6,950 nt of DNA. Origin: Deltaproteobacteria bacterium. GTDB taxonomy: Bacteria > Desulfobacterota > GWC2-55-46. Positions 6,059 to 6,950 of the stretch are shown here, piece after piece (position 1 is the first letter of the stretch; each line of letters starts with the position of its first letter). Both the position numbers and the translations under genes were made by a program. Where the stretch lies: assembly GCA_016218095.1 (NCBI GenBank), contig JACREV010000202.1, positions 1 through 6,950 of the forward strand, written 5' to 3'. Below the pieces are notes generated by a model. That model did no database searches, was not told the origin of the DNA, and saw only the letters and a program-made list of their open reading frames with translations.

Positions 6059-6950
6059 CTAAAGGGTATACCCGCTCTCCTCGTGCTGGGAGAGGTCGAG
6101 CCCTTCTATTTCCTGTTCTGTCGTGACGCGTATGCCAATTACGAGGTCGACTATCTTAAGGAGAACGTAGGTGCCGACGACGGAGAGCGCTACGGTAACC
6201 GCCGCGCCTATGGCCTGTTTTCCAAGCTGAGCCGGGTTCCCGGCTATGAGCCCCTGCGCGCCTATGGTAGCGAATATGCCTGTCGCTATCGTCCCCCATG
6301 TCCCGGCTATGCCGTGTATGCCGAATACGTCGAGCGTGTCGTCGTATCCGAGCCTCGGCTTCAGCATGGTGACCGCCGCGTAGCAGAGGACGCCGCCGAT
6401 GATTCCGATGATGATCGCCGAGCCGGGGGTCACGAACCCCGAGGCCGGGGTTATTGAGCCGAGCCCGGCTACCGCGCCGGACATCGCGCCGAGCATCGTG
6501 GGCTTGCCCCTGTGCCCCCACTCTATAAAGGTCCAGGCGAGGGTCCCAGCCGCGGCCGCGGTGTTGGTCGTGACAAAGGCTACGGCCGCGATCCCGTCGC
6601 TCGCAAGCGCGCTCCCGGCGTTGAAGCCGAACCACCCGAACCAGAGTATGCCCATGCCGATGACAGTGAGCGTAAGGTTATGCGGGGCCATGAGCTCTCT
6701 GGGAAAGCCCCTCCTCTTTCCCACGTACAGGGCGGCTACGAGCGCGGAGAAGCCGCAGCTTATGTGGACGACGATGCCTCCTGCGAAGTCGAGCACCCCG
6801 AGCTTCTGGAGCCACCCCCCTCCCCAGACCCAGTGGCAAAGGGGGTCATATATGAGTGTAGCCCAGAGGAGACTGAAGACGACGACCGCCGAGAACTTGA
6901 TCCTTTCCGCGAAGGCGCCGGTGATGAGCGCGACGGTTATCGCCGCGAAC
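6059..6950 (-). CDS. amtB: Ammonium transporter, Amt family, C-terminal part (amtB-C)
   Basis: The last 296 or so residues of an inner-membrane ammonium channel; the open frame continues without a start to the window edge, so the N-terminus (probably 130-150 residues) is missing. The codon at 6796 is a GTG (Val) inside the conserved V-LDFAGG motif and is not a start. Present are AFAERIKF, HWVWGGG, the conserved Asp of LDFAGG, both pore histidines (codons 6764-6766 in VVHIS and 6314-6316 in FGIHG), GWFGFNAGSA, and the cytoplasmic tail GLDLSQH ending in ESGYTL. It is a close paralogue of amtB-B. By analogy with the two pairs downstream, a third P-II gene may lie just upstream, outside the window. 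Confidence 0.95.
   Translation of the reverse strand, partial: FAAITVALITGAFAERIKFSAVVVFSLLWATLIYDPLCHWVWGGGWLQKLGVLDFAGGIVVHISCGFSALVAALYVGKRRGFPRELMAPHNLTLTVIGMGILWFGWFGFNAGSALASDGIAAVAFVTTNTAAAAGTLAWTFIEWGHRGKPTMLGAMSGAVAGLGSITPASGFVTPGSAIIIGIIGGVLCYAAVTMLKPRLGYDDTLDVFGIHGIAGTWGTIATGIFATIGAQGLIAGNPAQLGKQAIGAAVTVALSVVGTYVLLKIVDLVIGIRVTTEQEIEGLDLSQHEESGYTL

Noticed and set aside
6059..6796. Separate 245-residue protein starting at 6796
   Set aside because: The frame continues upstream to the window edge with conserved Amt sequence, and the supposed start is a valine codon inside the LDFAGG motif.
1..6950. tRNA, rRNA, CRISPR array, insertion sequence or attachment site
   Set aside because: I looked on both strands and saw no repeat-spacer pattern, transposase-like sequence, or tRNA-like fold; the intergenic spaces are short and filled by the leaders described.

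Overview
All recognisable genes lie on the minus strand, so the window reads from high to low coordinates. It is a nitrogen-acquisition block: the C-terminal part of an ammonium transporter (amtB-C, running in from 6950), a P-II protein (glnK-A), a second transporter (amtB-B), a second P-II protein (glnK-B), a third transporter of a different subfamily (amtB-A), and the first 700 residues of the NADH-dependent assimilatory-type nitrite reductase large subunit (nirB), which leaves the window at position 1. Two complete glnK-amtB pairs are present, and amtB-C is probably the second half of a third.

The organism looks like a GC-rich Gram-negative bacterium. Shine-Dalgarno sites are good, two of the Amt proteins have Sec signal peptides, and Arg and Ile are often encoded by AGG and ATA despite the high GC. 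The Amt and P-II sequences resemble those of deltaproteobacterial (Desulfobacterota-like) or Nitrospirota-like lineages. This placement is an inference from style, not a database result.

The most interesting part is between the genes. Each amtB is followed by a hairpin with GGCGCC-containing arms and a T-rich tail, and this hairpin sits only about 20 to 35 nt before the start codon of the next gene. In front of glnK-A and glnK-B it is preceded by structures matching the two-hairpin RNA motif bound by ANTAR-domain antiterminators (NasR, EutV, AmiR type). These are two consecutive stems with six-base loops having A at loop position 1 and G at position 4, and the second stem overlaps the 5' arm of the terminator so the two folds exclude each other. 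A half-version (second hairpin only) precedes nirB. The block therefore looks like serial attenuation: each glnK-amtB unit, and perhaps nirB, is gated by its own antitermination leader.

Functionally, the Amt proteins bring in ammonium, the P-II proteins sense 2-oxoglutarate/ATP/ADP (and probably uridylylation at Tyr51) and gate the Amt channels, and NirB reduces nitrite to ammonium. I see no RNA genes, CRISPR arrays, insertion sequences or plus-strand genes. No intergenic stretch exceeds about 170 bases.
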